The notes under the pieces: model-generated
What the model was told of the DNA's origin: nothing
Seen by the model: only the letters and a program-made list of their open reading frames with translations
Databases searched by the model: none
Translations under genes and position numbers: made by a program
Part shown: piece after piece, positions 1 through 8,599 of the stretch
Layout of the letters: every line of letters begins with the position of its first letter
Position numbering within the stretch: the stretch's first letter is position 1
Assembly (NCBI GenBank): GCA_002212985.1
Contig: NBMY01000039.1
Coordinates: forward strand, 1-35,845
Source: Sphingobacteriales bacterium TSM_CSS
GTDB taxonomy: Bacteria > Bacteroidota > Bacteroidia > Chitinophagales > UBA2359
Direction: 5' to 3'
Length of the DNA: 35,845 nucleotides

Positions 1-3000
1 TAGCGTGGTGCTCCAACTCACGCCGTTATCCGTAGAGTATTGCAGGGTAGAACCCACAGGGCAGGCAGTAGCAGGCGCGGCTATTACACCGCCGCTCAAT
101 GCACAGCCGGCGCAGGCGCTTTGGCTGCTCACAACTGCCGGTGGCGCTGCTGCGGTTAAATTGGGGCAGCAGGGTGTGGGGTCTTGTGTTATGGTAATGT
201 TTGCTGTTGCCGTACAGCCGTTGGTGCTGGTAACGGTTACGGTGTAGGTGTTCGCAGTAGTTACGGTAGCGTTAGCCAAACTGCCCAACCCACCGCTCCA
301 GGCGTAGGTGTCGCCGCCGGTGGCGGTAAGGCTGATGTTGGTGGTAGAGCAGGTAAGCACGGTAGTGCCGGTGTTGTTGGTAATGCCGGCGGTTACCGGT
401 GTGCAGGTGCCGGGCGACGTAGTGCCTACATTGGTTGTGGCGCTTCGGCAGCCGTTGGCGCCCAGCACACTGGCTATTATGGTTTGTGCGGGTCCGGACT
501 GATTATAGGTGGGTAGGCTTGCGCTCCAGTTAGTTCCGCCATTGGTAGAAAATTCAAGCGTTCCGCCGGTGCCGGTTACGGTTCCTAATGCAATGCTGCC
601 GCTGCCCAAAGTACAGTTAGAACAGGTACTGTTGGTAATAGTCAAAGCGCCCGTTGGAGCGGTGAGAGATGCCACCGTGAAGGTTGCAGTACAGGTTTTG
701 TCGGTCTGGCAGATAAGGTCTAATGTGAAAGTAACCGTTGTAGAACCTCCGCAAGCAGCCGGGGCACCTGTGTTGTTGTTTGTTAAAATTGCATTGCAGC
801 CGCCGGAAAAATTGGCGCTCGCCAACCAATTGCTAAACTCGGTATCAATGGCAACTTGGGTTTGACCGGCAGCAGTAGTGGTATTGCCCGGACAGGTCAA
901 TGTGGCGGTTGGGTCCACCGACCATGTGAAGGTGCGGGTACAAGTGGTAGTGAAGCCACAGCCCGTAATCGTGAAGGTAAATACTTGGCTACGGTTGCAG
1001 CCGTTGTTTGTAACAGTTCCGGCGGAGCAGGTAATGTCGGAAACATTGCCGCACTCATTGGAAGCAGTGATGGCACCGCCGAAGGGCGTTGTCTGGGCAT
1101 TGACACATGTTGGCAAGGTTGCCGGGTTACAGCCGAGGTCAATGGTATTATCGCAGTTGGCAAACACGGGAGCCGTTGTTACCTGCCAATTGAAAATTCT
1201 GGTACAAGTGCTGAATGTACCGCAGCCCGATGCATTTGCAGCATAAGTAAGTGTTTGACTGCGGTTGCAACCGTTCACCGTTATAGCGCCAACATTGCAG
1301 TTTACGGTTATAGGTCCGCACTGGTTGGAGGCTGTAACATTTGGGTCGCAGCTCGGCAAGTTCACCGGGTTGCAGCCAAGGTTGATAACGCCATTCCCAC
1401 AGGTGCCATTAAACGATGGCGGCGTTACAACAGTCCAGGTAAAAGTTCGGGTACAGGTAACCGTTTGCCCGCAAGCCGTTGCCTCGAAGGTGAAAACTTG
1501 GGTGCGGTTGCATCCATTTTCAACAATTGAGCCTGCACTACAGGTCACCGGTACGGAACCGCAAGAGTTAGATGCCGTGACGTTGCCGCCAAATCCGCCG
1601 GAAGCAATAGCAGTACAAGATGGCAGGTTTAATGGATTGCAGCCCAGGGAAACAGTATTATTGGTACAGTTGCTAAAAACCGGTGTGGGAGATGCAGTTG
1701 CAGTTACCGTAAAGGTTGCCTGGCAGGTGGTTGTAAAGGGTGTGCAGGTGCTGGTGTAGGTAAAGGTTACGGTTGTTGAACCACCACAAGCCGACGGCGC
1801 TCCTGTATTATTGTTCGATAAAGAGCCATTGCAGCCGCCGCTGGCAGATGCTGTTGCCAGCCAATTGTCAAAAGCCAAATTCACAGCGGCTTGCGTCTGA
1901 CAGGCGGCTACCGCTATATTCTGTGGGCAGGTGAGGCTAACAGGAGGGGCATAAGTTATTTCAACTTCGTTTGTGCTGGGTGTACATGGCGCATTGGAGA
2001 TTGTCCATTGAAAAATATTTGTGCCAACTCCAAGATTGGTAATGGAGGTGGTGGGGCTGCCTGTATTGGTAATAGTGCCGGAACCAGAAACCAATGACCA
2101 TTGTCCTACTCCGAAGGCGGGCGTATTGGCAGCCATAGTGGCGGAGTTCACTGTAACAGTTTGGTCGGGACCAGCATTGGCAGTTGAAACGGTGTTAACC
2201 GTTACCGAAGCGCTTGCCGTTGCCGAACAGCCATTTGTTTCCGTTACGGTAACGGTATAACTGCCCGATGTGGTAAAGGTGTTTGTTGCCGATGTTGGAC
2301 TGTTACCGCCACTCCACGCATAACTTGTGCCGCCCGAAGCAGTTAAGGTAACGCTGCCACAGCCCGTAGTAGCTCCGCTGATATTGGCTGTTGGAGCGGA
2401 AAAATTGGTTGTACTTTCATAAGCGCCTATGTCTATTCCGGTGAATTGAGGGCGGCTTGTACCAATGATATCTGTACTCGGGGCATTGGTAGAGGTTCCC
2501 GAATTAATAGCCGGTGAACAAGAGCTAAGGCGCAGTCCGTCATCGGCGGTGCGGTGTAAATTGTCTGCGCCGTAAATATCTGCGGCATTAGCAAAAAAGG
2601 GATCTTGTGCAAAAATATTACCTGTGGCGGCAGCGCCTATACCATAAGGTGTGGCGGTAGATACCGGATAGTTGACGCTTGTTAGTTGCAGGAGACAGTT
2701 TGTAAAGGTATTGCCGTTAGCGCCCGCTGCATTGTAGTCGGCGCCTTGTACGGCAGCATTACCCGCTTTTTGATTGCCCCAAAAAATATTGTTGCTGATG
2801 GTGTTGGTACCGGAGGAGGTAGAAAGTCCACCGCCGTTGCCGGTTGCCGCATTACCCGACAAGGTGTTGTTGGTAAGCGTAGTGGTTCCAAGGGTCATGA
2901 AAATACCCCCACCGTTTCCGCCGCTTGCACTATTGCCGGACAGGGCATTGTTGACAATGGTGTTGTTGACGCCGCTTTGGGCATAAATACCCCCGCCTGT

Positions 3001-4287
3001 AAAAGCGGTATTTCCCGACAGGGTGCTGGCAGTTATTGCGTTGGTGCCGTTTTGTACATACATGCCGCCCCCTTGGTTGCTTGCCAAATTGCCCGACAGG
3101 GTATTATTGGTGAGTGTATTGGTACCGTTGATGATGAAAATACCACCGCCATTGTTTCTGCCAATGTTATTTCCATTAACAGATAAATTAAGGGTACCAT
3201 TAGGATTGCCTGCTGTTATGATAAAGCCATCTATTGTAACGCCAACCCCCCCGCTTGCGGCAGCCGAGGCCAACACCACATGGTAGGCATTGCTGCCGGC
3301 TATATTGGCAGTTGTTTCGGCAATATTATTTCCATCAACATTACTGTCATTGTTATCAATATCACCACTTAAAATGGTAGCATTTGCTGCTACATTGCGC
3401 GTACCGCCGCCGGCGGGAAAACCGCCATACACCGCCAATCCATCCCGAATGTGGAAAGTAACCTCACGGGCATCGGCGGTGGTAATTTCCAAACCTGCAT
3501 TATAGGGCTTTTTGGTTGGTTTGTAGAGTCCGGCCGCAACATTAATAGTGGTTACATTGGGGCAAGTGTGGGCGGTGAACAATGCCTCGTCAAAGGTTTT
3601 AAAGGCAGTGCCCCAGGTAGTACCCGAACCGCTTGCCGGTACACTTGCATCTACAAAAAGGGTAGTGGCGCTGCAACCGGAAGGGGCAAAGGAATCGCCG
3701 CACAAAGCAACCTGAGAACCGTTGTCGCCGCCGGGGCCGGCAATGGTGAGCGTGGTATAAAAGCCGGTGTTGGAAACTCTGAAATAACCGCCGCCGCCAT
3801 TTGCACCTGCGCCTGCCCCCGATGTGATGACATTGCTTGCAATAGAAGAAAAGCAGGAGGAGATGGCCGTTAAGGAGGGTGTTCCGGCACTGGTAGTAAT
3901 GGTAAAGGTTTCGTTAATATTGCCACCGGTGCCGGTAATTGCTACCACTACATTGTTTACCGGTTGCGAAAAGGTAAAAGTATAGCTAAAAGCGCCGCTT
4001 GGCCCAAGCCAAATTGAATTGGCAGGAGTGGTTACACTGCCGCAACTGGTAAAAGCGGTCAGAAATGTTTGAATACTGCCTGTACCCGAGCCGGTAACAT
4101 TAACCCCGTTAACCGTTGCCGGCGGCACTACGGCCGTGCATTGTGCTTTTGCAGGCACCGTATATAGCATAAGCCATAGCAACATCAAAAACATGCTACA
4201 AAAAGTGCTTTGAACATTCATGAACAGGATGCCGTTTGTGTTTCGGCTTTTGCTTGTTGCAAAGGTGGAGTTGAGGTAATTTCTCAT
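1..4287 (-). CDS. Giant secreted beta-helix / Ig-HYR-like repeat protein, 3' end outside window
   Basis: The minus strand is open without a stop for 1,429 codons from the ATG at 4287 to the window edge, so the C-terminus is missing. Residues 1-48 are an N-terminal extension plus signal peptide ending VPAKA|QC. A second ATG at 4221 (residue 23) would give a conventional 26-residue signal peptide. Residues about 330-510 carry repeated NNTLSGN / GGGIF motifs of a right-handed parallel beta-helix (polymorphic-outer-membrane-protein type). They end in GIDIGAYES near residue 620, typical of Bacteroidota choice-of-anchor beta-helix proteins. Then follow PKD/Ig-like domains, two HYR-like modules (about 1950-1690 and 914-655) and, between them, three cysteine-rich repeats of about 83 residues. 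Gly, Thr, Asn and Ser dominate. Export to the cell surface, probably by T9SS, is inferred because the sorting domain would lie outside the window. An adhesin or matrix role is a guess. The reading frame itself is certain. Confidence 0.9.
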   Translation of the reverse strand, partial: MRNYLNSTFATSKSRNTNGILFMNVQSTFCSMFLMLLWLMLYTVPAKAQCTAVVPPATVNGVNVTGSGTGSIQTFLTAFTSCGSVTTPANSIWLGPSGAFSYTFTFSQPVNNVVVAITGTGGNINETFTITTSAGTPSLTAISSCFSSIASNVITSGAGAGANGGGGYFRVSNTGFYTTLTIAGPGGDNGSQVALCGDSFAPSGCSATTLFVDASVPASGSGTTWGTAFKTFDEALFTAHTCPNVTTINVAAGLYKPTKKPYNAGLEITTADAREVTFHIRDGLAVYGGFPAGGGTRNVAANATILSGDIDNNDSNVDGNNIAETTANIAGSNAYHVVLASAAASGGVGVTIDGFIITAGNPNGTLNLSVNGNNIGRNNGGGIFIINGTNTLTNNTLSGNLASNQGGGMYVQNGTNAITASTLSGNTAFTGGGIYAQSGVNNTIVNNALSGNSASGGNGGGIFMTLGTTTLTNNTLSGNAATGNGGGLSTSSGTNTISNNIFWGNQKAGNAAVQGADYNAAGANGNTFTNCLLQLTSVNYPVSTATPYGIGAAATGNIFAQDPFFANAADIYGADNLHRTADDGLRLSSCSPAINSGTSTNAPSTDIIGTSRPQFTGIDIGAYESTTNFSAPTANISGATTGCGSVTLTASGGTSYAWSGGNSPTSATNTFTTSGSYTVTVTETNGCSATASASVTVNTVSTANAGPDQTVTVNSATMAANTPAFGVGQWSLVSGSGTITNTGSPTTSITNLGVGTNIFQWTISNAPCTPSTNEVEITYAPPVSLTCPQNIAVAACQTQAAVNLAFDNWLATASASGGCNGSLSNNNTGAPSACGGSTTVTFTYTSTCTPFTTTCQATFTVTATASPTPVFSNCTNNTVSLGCNPLNLPSCTAIASGGFGGNVTASNSCGSVPVTCSAGSIVENGCNRTQVFTFEATACGQTVTCTRTFTWTVVTPPSFNGTCGNGVINLGCNPVNLPSCDPNVTASNQCGPITVNCNVGAITVNGCNRSQTLTYAANASGCGTFSTCTRIFNWQVTTAPVFANCDNTIDLGCNPATLPTCVNAQTTPFGGAITASNECGNVSDITCSAGTVTNNGCNRSQVFTFTITGCGFTTTCTRTFTWSVDPTATLTCPGNTTTAAGQTQVAIDTEFSNWLASANFSGGCNAILTNNNTGAPAACGGSTTVTFTLDLICQTDKTCTATFTVASLTAPTGALTITNSTCSNCTLGSGSIALGTVTGTGGTLEFSTNGGTNWSASLPTYNQSGPAQTIIASVLGANGCRSATTNVGTTSPGTCTPVTAGITNNTGTTVLTCSTTNISLTATGGDTYAWSGGLGSLANATVTTANTYTVTVTSTNGCTATANITITQDPTPCCPNLTAAAPPAVVSSQSACAGCALSGGVIAAPATACPVGSTLQYSTDNGVSWSTTL
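655..1950 (-). repeat. Protein-coding repeat block: HYR-like / three Cys-rich repeats / HYR-like
   Basis: Within the minus-strand giant gene, two copies of a HYR-like unit (about 1950-1690 and 914-655) share LTCP, TQ-x-A, WLA-x-A, GGCN, NNNTGAP and [11 protein letters not shown]. Between them lie three repeats (about 1680-1425, 1424-1175 and 1174-915) sharing LGCNP, LPSC/LPTC, VTASN-x-CG, NGCNR-(S/T)-Q and TCTR-(T/I)-F-x-W. The DNA copies are clearly related but well diverged, so these are old domain duplications rather than recent slippage. The cysteines recur at fixed spacing, which suggests disulfides in the exported protein. Confidence 0.8.
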
Positions 4288-4416
4288 AAAAAATATTTTT
4301 GAAATAAATAAATTAATAAGCCTATAGCTTTTGGGCTTTTGCTTTGCTTTCGGGAAAACAGGCGGTATTTACCCACCAAACAGACATTGGGTGGAAGCTA
4401 AGGCTGGGCTATGGCT

Positions 4417-4424
4417 CAAAGATA
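4417..4424 (-). promoter_or_regulatory. Candidate -7 box TATCTTTG for the giant minus-strand gene
   Basis: Read on the minus strand this is TATCTTTG, a perfect match to the Bacteroidota consensus TAnnTTTG, about 130 nt upstream of the ATG at 4287. No good TTTG lies 19-20 nt further upstream, so the -33 element is weak and the call tentative. Confidence 0.4.
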
Positions 4425-4531
4425 AAAAATGTTCAAAAACTTGTCATTTTTTTGTAAAAAAAACGGCGTTAATTCTTTGGTAATAAGTAAAAAGATGCCA
4501 ATATTGCAGTAACCGCAACATATAGAAAGAA

Positions 4532-4559
4532 TTGCCGGGGCTTATGTAGAAACCGGCAA
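4532..4559 (-). terminator. Weak intrinsic terminator candidate after the LRR lipoprotein gene
   Basis: TTGCCGG (4532-4538) and CCGGCAA (4553-4559) form a 7-bp stem with a 14-nt loop. On the minus strand the stem is followed by a pyrimidine-rich TTCTTTCTATAT rather than a clean T run. It sits about 60 nt after the stop of the LRR gene. Confidence 0.35.
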
Positions 4560-4621
4560 AGCAACGAAATGAAGGCAATGCAGTTGTGCAAAACTGCCCT
4601 GTAAACCCGATTTAGAGGTGG

Positions 4622-5701
4622 TTAATAATCGGAAACAACCTGGCAAGCCGGGTGCTGCGACATAAATTGCATAACCTCTTCGCGGGGGATGGGCGTGCCT
4701 TTGCAATAAAGTTTTTCTAAGTTTTGCAGGTTGGCAATTGGGGCAAGGGAAGTAACCTTGGTTCCGTTAATGACCAACATTTTGAGCAACCCCAGTTTAG
4801 CAATGGGTTCCAATGAGGCAACGGGGGTATTGGAGCAAAAGAGTTCTTCCAAAGCGCCAATGTTTTTAAGCGGCTCCAGCGAAGACACCTTGGTGTCGGA
4901 GATGTCAAGGTGTGTCATGGTGTGCATACCGGCAAGGCTGTCAATATTGGTTATTTTAGTGCCGTTGAGGTTCAGATAATTCATGTCAATTAAATTTTTC
5001 AACGGGTTTACAGAGGAAACCGGCGTATATGACAGTTGCAGTTCGCCTATGGTGGTTAGGTTGGCAATGGGTTGAAGGTTGTCTATTTTGGTATTGTTAC
5101 CACGCAGCACCCACAATCGTTTATGTTCAGAAATGGGTTCGAGGGAGGAAACCTGTGTGCCGGCAATTTCAATGGCCCGCATTCTGACCAGCGGCCGCAG
5201 GGGTTCAATATTGGTAACAGGTTTACCGGTGAGGTTAATGTGCAGCATTTCGTTAAAAATCTTATTAATGTCTTTTTGCGTTGCCTCACCTTTAAAGTAA
5301 TCGGCCCTGAAAATATCTTTCCAATCATTATCTAATGTGTTCCACCACTCGGTTGTTGGCGGATCGGTTTTTTTTTCTTCGGGCAGATTGGGCATTTCCT
5401 TAATTTTTTCATCGCATACGGCAATTTGTTGTTCGGCATATTGCCGGTAGGTTTCGGAAGTTGACAGTTTTTCCAATTGCTTGTAAGAGTCTCTGGCTTT
5501 GGGGTAATCGCGTTGCAGAAAGTAACTTTCGGCAGTGCGCAAAACATAGGTTACTGAGTCGGGTTCGGTTTTCATGGCTGCTTTCAGCTCATCGGGGCTT
5601 ATTTCTTTTTCTTCGGTTTGGCAGGAAACTACCAAAACCAACGGCACTAACAGCAACCAAATATAATAATAAACAGTGTTGAGGTAAGAGCAATTATTCA
5701 T
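4622..5701 (-). CDS. Leucine-rich-repeat lipoprotein (internalin-like repeats)
   Basis: This is a 359-residue protein. The ATG at 5701 was chosen because it places a hydrophobic segment and lipobox LVVSC at residues 23-27. An upstream in-frame ATG at 5758 would add 19 residues that break the signal. Residues about 30-110 are helical and charged, resembling a TPR-like region. From about residue 185 come seven or more 22-residue repeats of the form L-x-L-x-x-T-x-(I/V)-x-x-L-x-P-(I/L)-x-x-L, the SDS22/internalin-type LRR. A membrane-anchored binding protein exposed to the periplasm or surface is the likely role; the ligand is unknown. The gene lies between a giant secreted-protein gene in the same orientation and a divergently transcribed TMTC-like glycosyltransferase. 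The family call is firm and the function is not. Confidence 0.88.
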   Translation of the reverse strand: MNNCSYLNTVYYYIWLLLVPLVLVVSCQTEEKEISPDELKAAMKTEPDSVTYVLRTAESYFLQRDYPKARDSYKQLEKLSTSETYRQYAEQQIAVCDEKIKEMPNLPEEKKTDPPTTEWWNTLDNDWKDIFRADYFKGEATQKDINKIFNEMLHINLTGKPVTNIEPLRPLVRMRAIEIAGTQVSSLEPISEHKRLWVLRGNNTKIDNLQPIANLTTIGELQLSYTPVSSVNPLKNLIDMNYLNLNGTKITNIDSLAGMHTMTHLDISDTKVSSLEPLKNIGALEELFCSNTPVASLEPIAKLGLLKMLVINGTKVTSLAPIANLQNLEKLYCKGTPIPREEVMQFMSQHPACQVVSDY

Positions 5702-5755
5702 GATAGTGACGAAATTATGCAAATTAATTTGTGATGATGTGAAAGAAATATGCAT

Positions 5756-5763
5756 CAAAAGTA
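5756..5763 (-). promoter_or_regulatory. Candidate -7 box TACTTTTG for the LRR lipoprotein gene
   Basis: On the minus strand this reads TACTTTTG, matching TAnnTTTG, and lies 55 nt before the ATG at 5701. A convincing -33 TTTG is absent. The 151-bp divergent gap must also hold the promoter of the gene starting at 5853, for which no good -7 box was found. Confidence 0.38.
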
Positions 5764-5852
5764 GTAAAATTGAGCGAAACTACCGTCTTTTACCTTCAAT
5801 TTTAGGAAATTGCCGTTAAATATCCTTTTGAATTTATTAATCATATTTTTCT

Positions 5853-8108
5853 ATGGCTTTATATATTCAAACCGAAGTGCCTGCCTCGAAATTGAAGCAA
5901 TACAACAACTGGTGGCAGTATGTATCGGTATTTATTCTTGCCATGGGCTTATATGCAAATACTTTTCAGTATGATTATGCATGGGACGATTATGCGGTAA
6001 TAGTAAACAACCAATACACCCAAAAAGGATGGGAAGCGCTACCCGATATTTTTACCGGTAAAGTGTATTTGCAGGGACGCCATGTTTACCGCCCCCTTAC
6101 CCAGCTTGGTTTTGCCGCCGAGGTTGCCCTTTTTGGCAATAACCCGCATGTTGCCCATTTTACCAATGTTTTGCTGTATGCCTTTTGCTGTGTGGCGTTG
6201 CTGGCGTTGCTGCACCTGCTTTTTGGCGCCGTGGCAGAATGGGTGCCGCTAAGCGCTGCCCTGCTGTTTACCGTGCTGCCCGTGCATACCGAAGCAGTGG
6301 CCAATATTAAAAGCCGCGATGAGGTGCAAATGATGCTCTTTGGGCTGACAGCCTTATATTTTTTTGGGCTTGCCATAACAAAAGGCAAATGGTGGCCGGC
6401 AGGGGTAGCCTGGTTATTGTTTACCGCATCGGAATTGAGCAAAGAAAATGCCATTACCCTGCTTGCCGTTGCACCCATTATGGCATATTACCTGCATCCC
6501 GACGTAAAGCGGTGGGTAATGTTATGGTGGGAAAAAAGCCGCATGTTATGCCTGCTGTTTCTATTTGCCCTGCTGATAACACTTGTCTTGGGTATAACGC
6601 TGAAATTGCAGGCATTGGCGGTTTACAATATTTGTTTGTTGTTGTTGGTGTGGGTATTGGGCGGTTTACTGCGTGGGGCAGGGGCGTGGCAAAAGGTAAA
6701 ACCGCTGGCGCTTACCCTGCTCCTGTTGGGTGTCGTTGCCCTGTTTTTGTGGAAAGCAGGTTGGTTATCCTTGCCGGGTAATACCATGCAGGCTGTTTCC
6801 GGTAACACAATACCGCCGCTTAAAACCAACGTGCCCATTGAACCCCTGAACAATATTTTGAAAGGCGCAGTTGCTTTACCCGAAAAATTGGCTACCATGC
6901 TGCTCATTGCAGGAAAATACCTGCAACTTGCGGCTTTTCCGGTAGTATTGGTATATCACTACGGCTACAACCAGTTGCCGCTCACCAATTTTACCGATTA
7001 CCGCGTTTGGCTGTCGCTGCTGCTGCACATCGGGTTGTTGTGGTATGCCATCAGCGGCGTAAAACGAAAAAGCATTGCAGGGTTTGGCATGTTGTTTTAC
7101 CTCATCACCCTGTCGGTTTATACGCATATTACCATTTTGCTGCCCGAAGTGATACGGTTGCCTTTGAGCAGCAGCCTGATGCTGAAAATGAATGCCGGGC
7201 TATATAATGTATTGCCCGATACGCTTGCCGAGCGTTTTCTGCTGCTGCCTTCGGCCGGGTTTTGCATTGCCTTGGCCTTTGGCATAGGCCGCCTGACAGG
7301 AAAACATAACCGGCAGCAACTGCCCGATGATGCGTTGAATACATACGGTTTTGCTTTGGTTATGGGGTTGTTGTTGTTGGCCTACGGCGCCAAAACTGTT
7401 TTTAGAAATGCCGTTTGGAAAAACAACCAAACCCTTTTTACCTCCGATTTGGAGAATATGCCCGATAATGCCATGGCGCATGTTTTTTATGCCCAGCTTT
7501 GGTTAGACCAAATGCAGGCAGCCAAAACACCCCAGCAAGCCGCCGAAAGTTTTAAACGCTTTGAAGCCGCACAGTTGCGTGCGCTGGAAATTTACCCGCG
7601 CTTTTTATCGGCAAATCTTAAAATGGCATCGGTTTACCTAAGTATTAACCAGCCGCAGAAAGCGCTGCCTTTTTTGGAAAATAACCTCCAATGGTTTCCG
7701 CAGGAACCGGCCGCTTATTTTGGCATGGGGCAATACTATTACAACCAGGAGCGCTATCAGGAAGCCATGGCCTTTTTTGAAAAAGCGCTCTTCTTAGAAC
7801 CCTATTATGCCGAAGCCTACCGTTATTTGGCCTGGTGCTACGTAAATACCGGCTGTTATGAAGATGCCATTGGGTTGTTGAAGGAGGGCGCAATGCTTTT
7901 CCCGGGTAAACCTCAGTTCTATTCGCTCATTTGTCATTTGCAGGCAACCAACGGCGAATATGAGAAAGCAGTAGAAGCCTGTAAACTGGCCTTGTCTTTA
8001 CAACCCAACGATGCACAGGCATTGGAAAACCTGACCAAAGCCCTTGAAGCCACCGGGCAGCCCGAAGCCGCCCGGCAATACCGCAACCAACTGAAAACCC
8101 AACATTAG
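5853..8108 (+). CDS. TMTC-like GT-C membrane glycosyltransferase with C-terminal TPR domain
   Basis: This 751-residue protein has ten or more hydrophobic segments from residue 20 to about 520. Residues about 540-745 form a soluble TPR domain with repeated A-x-x-x-(F/Y)-x-x-A patterns. The N-terminal loop after the first membrane segment contains YAWDDYAVIVNN (residues 42-53), the acidic pair expected in the first external loop of GT-C enzymes. It continues with RPLTQLGFA and N-x-x-V-AHFTNVLLYA, the layout of TMTC-type proteins (transmembrane plus TPR). Animal TMTC1-4 transfer O-linked mannose to cadherin beta-sandwich domains. By analogy this protein would move a sugar from a lipid carrier onto exported proteins at the inner membrane, with the TPRs binding the acceptor. 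It lies 491 bp upstream of a 4,348-residue beta-sandwich surface protein on the same strand, a plausible substrate. The family call is good; donor, acceptor and activity are inferred. Confidence 0.82.
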   Translation: MALYIQTEVPASKLKQYNNWWQYVSVFILAMGLYANTFQYDYAWDDYAVIVNNQYTQKGWEALPDIFTGKVYLQGRHVYRPLTQLGFAAEVALFGNNPHVAHFTNVLLYAFCCVALLALLHLLFGAVAEWVPLSAALLFTVLPVHTEAVANIKSRDEVQMMLFGLTALYFFGLAITKGKWWPAGVAWLLFTASELSKENAITLLAVAPIMAYYLHPDVKRWVMLWWEKSRMLCLLFLFALLITLVLGITLKLQALAVYNICLLLLVWVLGGLLRGAGAWQKVKPLALTLLLLGVVALFLWKAGWLSLPGNTMQAVSGNTIPPLKTNVPIEPLNNILKGAVALPEKLATMLLIAGKYLQLAAFPVVLVYHYGYNQLPLTNFTDYRVWLSLLLHIGLLWYAISGVKRKSIAGFGMLFYLITLSVYTHITILLPEVIRLPLSSSLMLKMNAGLYNVLPDTLAERFLLLPSAGFCIALAFGIGRLTGKHNRQQLPDDALNTYGFALVMGLLLLAYGAKTVFRNAVWKNNQTLFTSDLENMPDNAMAHVFYAQLWLDQMQAAKTPQQAAESFKRFEAAQLRALEIYPRFLSANLKMASVYLSINQPQKALPFLENNLQWFPQEPAAYFGMGQYYYNQERYQEAMAFFEKALFLEPYYAEAYRYLAWCYVNTGCYEDAIGLLKEGAMLFPGKPQFYSLICHLQATNGEYEKAVEACKLALSLQPNDAQALENLTKALEATGQPEAARQYRNQLKTQH

Positions 8109-8599
8109 CATTGTTTAAATTATAAATACCTAAGTTCCTGTTCTTTACTTAGTTATTTAGTCAAACTAATTTTTGTTTGTTAATTTTTGCTATTTATAAA
8201 TATTTATAAAAAAATAATTATCTATATTTTTTGTTAAAATAAAACGATACTATCTTATGTAAATAAAAAAAATGACAAAAAAATGACAAAAATCTGTCAA
8301 AAATTTGGGTAAGCGTAAATTGACGCTTATATTTAACCCCAAAATCGGGTTCTTTCAAAATACAGGGTGTTTTCTGTCTTTCACACAGTTAGCAATAATT
8401 GATAGTCTGTGGTTTTCATGTTGCATTTTCCTGCCTGTATAGATGGTTGAACAGCATGTTGGAAGGAGGAAAGGAAAGCAATGCCGCATTTTTGTTTTTT
8501 ATTTTCTGTAAGCGCCTTATACAATCAGTCATACTTTCTTTGTTCCCGTTGCGGAGCAATAGAGCGCATTAATATTACTCAATTTCAAATAGGCTCATT
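8109..8599. other. 491-bp AT-rich intergenic region upstream of the giant T9SS protein gene
   Basis: No gene is visible. The first 230 bp are extremely AT-rich. They contain a weak hairpin (CTAAGT 8130-8135 / ACTTAG 8147-8152), two 11-bp-spaced AAAAAAATGAC repeats and two short inverted repeats (8266-8329). No clear TAnnTTTG promoter was found before the ATG at 8600. The region is long enough to hold a regulated promoter and a 5' leader for the giant gene. Confidence 0.55.
8266..8329. repeat. Phased direct repeats and two inverted repeats upstream of the giant gene
   Basis: AAAAAAATGAC occurs twice in tandem (8266-8276 and 8277-8287), an exact helical-turn spacing. TGACA (8284-8288) pairs with TGTCA (8295-8299). 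TAAGCGT (8310-8316) pairs perfectly with ACGCTTA (8323-8329) around a 6-nt spacer. No T run follows, so these look more like protein-binding or bent-DNA sites than terminators. The role is unproven. Confidence 0.45.

Larger units (their letters stand above)
4288..4621. other. 334-bp intergenic region between LRR lipoprotein gene and giant minus-strand gene
   Basis: No gene is visible. The stretch is AT-rich next to the giant gene start. It holds a Bacteroidota-type -7 box for that gene (4417-4424) and a hairpin (4532-4559) that could end the transcript of the LRR lipoprotein gene. Nothing else is recognisable. Confidence 0.6.

Noticed and set aside
856..1530. Plus-strand open frame of 224 codons, and other plus-strand frames across 1-3900
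   Set aside because: They are antisense shadows of the continuous minus-strand giant gene. Their translations are Gly/Ala/Cys-rich with no domain, and the minus frame has a signal peptide and repeats.
4622..5758. Longer start at 5758 for the LRR lipoprotein
   Set aside because: It would put 19 polar residues before the signal peptide and would start upstream of part of the AT-rich leader. The ATG at 5701 gives a normal lipoprotein signal.
8130..8152. CTAAGT/ACTTAG hairpin after the TMTC-like gene as a terminator
   Set aside because: The stem is 6 bp of mostly A-T pairs with an 11-nt loop and no T run. It is too weak to call.
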